The notes beneath the pieces are model-generated. The model did not search any database and had not been told where the DNA came from. It worked only from the letters and a program-made list of their open reading frames with translations. The position numbers and the translations under genes are program-made. Of a stretch of DNA of 7,006 nucleotides, positions 5,539 through 7,006 are shown piece after piece (the stretch's first letter is position 1; every line of letters starts with the position of its first letter). Source of the stretch: JBMYXZ01 sp049608925. Lineage in GTDB: Bacteria > Pseudomonadota > Alphaproteobacteria > JAGOMX01. The stretch lies in the NCBI GenBank assembly GCA_049608925.1, contig JBMYXZ010000074.1:1-7006 (forward strand), in the 5' to 3' direction.

Positions 5539-6822
5539 TTAATCCTTGGTAGGCTGCACATTTGAGTTATCAGCCATAGCACTCTGGGTGGTCTTTTTAC
5601 CTGCTACAGCAACAACACCCAGGAATTGCTCAAGTTTAGGGTCGCCTGTTATAAAAATTGATAAAGCAGCATTTTTCCCAGGAATACTCTCAACACTGTG
5701 ATAGTATGCCTCTATACTTTCAACTGTAAAATCAGCTTGGCTCAAAATTTGCTTTAAATCTGCTTCATTAGGATAACTGAAGTCTAAATCACTACGGGTT
5801 ACCCCCCAAGGATTTTTAACTTTACGCTTCCTACGGGCATCAATAAAAAGACTATTATCATACATAAACTTTAGCAATTTTATGTTGCGAACATAATGAC
5901 GTTGTATTGAAGTCAACTGTTCTGCTCTAGCATTCATTAATACAGCACATTGCTTTGAAGAAGCATCTTCCATACTGCCCAAGGAACGCCTCCCATGCTC
6001 CATAATATTCTTCATAAAGAAATACAATGAATTCATAAAGCTAGCTTTAACCTCTAAACTTTCTGGCTTAAAAAAGGATATCAAATTCTTCGCTATAGAT
6101 TCACTGACCTTTTCTATTGAGGGATTTTCAGGCCCTTTAAACAGAGCGTCATTCGATATGATGTCCAATAAAGAGCGAAATAACTCGCCAGTTTGTGCAT
6201 TTTCAAAGACATCTTTGACGACATCATTGGCGATAAATTTTGCTAGTTCGACCGAAAGCAAATCAAGGTAAGAATAATAATGTGCAAGCTTGTAAAATTC
6301 CTCTTGCGGGTATTCAAACTGCTTCATACCACACATATGCAATTCACCACCTGGACTTAAATATGCCCTAAGCAAGCCAATTGTTTGTTGCAATTTAGCA
6401 CCTGAAAGGAAATGCCATACATTAAACATACCAATAAGGGAAACAGGATCCTTTAAATCATCTATTCCCTGCGTCACATCACCCACTCGAAACGTAGCAT
6501 TTTTTGGGCAAAGTTGTTCAGCGATCTCAATTTGCTTTTGTGAGATATCTGAACCTATGAAATTTATCTTTGGGTGCTTCCGGGCTAGGTCGCTGACCAT
6601 TCTACCCCTTCCGCACCCTAGAATCATAACTGTACTACCTTCTTCCAGTTCAGTAACTTTCTGGGCGAAACGATCTTCAATGGGCCCTAAATAGGGCAAG
6701 ATGACGCCGTATCCTCCGTTTTCAGCACTCTCAGGGGCGCCTTCTACGTATTTCAGATGAGCGCTAGACTGTGCCAAGCTAAAAAGTGAGAAAAAAAGAA
6801 TTAAATTGTATAATAATTTCAC
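5539..6822 (-). CDS. Class I SAM-dependent methyltransferase with Sec signal peptide and large helical insertion
   Basis: I choose GTG at 6822, giving 427 residues, over the longer TTG frame from 6837, because GAGAGG lies 7 bases before the GTG and the TTG has no ribosome site. The product then starts MKLLYNLILFFSLFSLAQSS, a textbook signal peptide with probable cleavage after A21 (SSA|HL). The Rossmann core follows. Motif I is VMILGCGRGRM (65-75). The acidic residue after strand 2 is D92 in FIGSDIS. VGDVTQ (113-118) precedes motif GMFNVWHFLS (131-140), and LSPGGELHMCG (155-165) is the strand-5 region. The usual C-terminal strands reappear only at 351-395 (DLKQILSQADFTVESIEAYY ... AALSIFITGDP). 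Residues about 175-350 are therefore an extra, mostly helical insertion, with a basic cluster RRKRKVK at 330-336. The tail is polar. The methyl acceptor is unknown. The gene is convergent with the hydrolase and visibly AT-richer than it in the lines I counted. Confidence 0.85.
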   Translation of the reverse strand: MKLLYNLILFFSLFSLAQSSAHLKYVEGAPESAENGGYGVILPYLGPIEDRFAQKVTELEEGSTVMILGCGRGRMVSDLARKHPKINFIGSDISQKQIEIAEQLCPKNATFRVGDVTQGIDDLKDPVSLIGMFNVWHFLSGAKLQQTIGLLRAYLSPGGELHMCGMKQFEYPQEEFYKLAHYYSYLDLLSVELAKFIANDVVKDVFENAQTGELFRSLLDIISNDALFKGPENPSIEKVSESIAKNLISFFKPESLEVKASFMNSLYFFMKNIMEHGRRSLGSMEDASSKQCAVLMNARAEQLTSIQRHYVRNIKLLKFMYDNSLFIDARRKRKVKNPWGVTRSDLDFSYPNEADLKQILSQADFTVESIEAYYHSVESIPGKNAALSIFITGDPKLEQFLGVVAVAGKKTTQSAMADNSNVQPTKD

Positions 6823-6829
6823 GATATAA

Positions 6830-6835
6830 CCTCTC
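6830..6835 (-). promoter_or_regulatory. Ribosome binding site that fixes the methyltransferase start
   Basis: On the minus strand GAGAGG is 7 bases upstream of GTG 6822, near-ideal spacing. It overlaps the codons of the alternative upstream TTG start at 6837, which has nothing comparable before it, so the shorter GTG product is preferred. Confidence 0.65.
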
Positions 6836-6870
6836 AATACAAAACAATATTTCCCACCTAATATAGTATC

Positions 6871-6898
6871 ATTACAATAGAATAAAACCCGATATAAT
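6871..6898 (+). promoter_or_regulatory. Candidate plus-strand promoter towards the window end
   Basis: ATTACA (6871-6876, 4/6 to the -35 consensus), a 16-base spacer and a perfect TATAAT (6893-6898) form a plausible sigma-70 promoter. It would read rightward from about 6905 towards the Shine-Dalgarno-like GGAGGGA at the window edge. Confidence 0.35.
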
Positions 6899-6907
6899 CA
6901 CGGTGTT

Positions 6908-6913
6908 ATTATA
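6908..6913 (-). promoter_or_regulatory. Candidate -10 box for the methyltransferase
   Basis: A perfect TATAAT on the minus strand would start transcription near 6901, leaving a leader of about 80 bases before GTG 6822. No convincing -35 element lies 15-19 bases upstream, so activator dependence or chance in AT-rich DNA are both possible. Confidence 0.3.
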
Positions 6914-7006
6914 GTACTTTCACCTTAAAAAATGATTTTGATCGTCATCACAAGCAAACTGAGCTGCGCCCAGTGTAGCGCACGGGATAATTGTATAATG
7001 GAGGGA

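Larger units (their letters stand above)
6823..7006. other. Upstream intergenic region of the methyltransferase
   Basis: No gene of useful size is seen between the methyltransferase start and the window end. The region is AT-rich with several -10-like boxes. GGAGGGA at 7000-7006 on the plus strand resembles a strong Shine-Dalgarno, so a plus-strand gene may begin just outside. If so, this is a divergent promoter region. Confidence 0.4.

Noticed and set aside
5306..5542. Plus-strand frame of 78 codons at the end of the hydrolase
   Set aside because: Overlaps the conserved C-terminal metal-ligand region of the hydrolase in another frame and has no domain or ribosome site.
6823..6837. Upstream TTG start adding five residues to the methyltransferase
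   Set aside because: No Shine-Dalgarno precedes it, while GAGAGG is ideally placed for GTG 6822, which also gives a more typical signal peptide.

Overview
The window looks like a Gram-negative, probably alphaproteobacterial, chromosome fragment. The reasons are a tRNA-Val(TAC) of proteobacterial type with an encoded CCA, an EamA/DMT-type transporter, an MBL-fold hydrolase of the PhnP-like group, and an RTX protein of the kind exported by type I secretion. Species-level placement is not possible from this sequence. A 10-N run at 238-247 shows that this is a draft assembly.

Layout. Positions 1-3498, minus strand, are one open reading frame of at least 1166 codons that leaves the window at its 3' end. 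It encodes a very acidic RTX/cadherin-like protein. In order it has 21 uninterrupted Ca2+-binding nonapeptides, a linker, four cadherin/VCBS-like beta-sandwich repeats, four more nonapeptides, and at least seven units of a different repeat of 29-37 residues. No automatic call covers it because it runs off the edge and crosses the Ns. A divergent AT-rich intergenic region (3499-3642) separates it from a plus-strand EamA-family transporter (3643-4521). Next come tRNA-Val (4591-4665) and a plus-strand MBL-fold metallohydrolase (4732-5532). Six bases after the hydrolase stop, and convergent with it, ends a minus-strand SAM-dependent methyltransferase with a Sec signal peptide (5539-6822, GTG start chosen). 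The last ~180 bases are a promoter-like intergenic region with two back-to-back TATAAT boxes.

The genes do not form one obvious pathway. The transporter, tRNA and hydrolase share a strand. The RTX protein and the methyltransferase are separate minus-strand units, and both are predicted to leave the cytoplasm. The strongest leads are the C-terminal 'AGDD...GDV' repeat family of the RTX protein, its regularly placed cysteines, and the exported methyltransferase with a large helical insertion carrying a basic NLS-like cluster. A host-associated lifestyle would fit the last point but is inference only.
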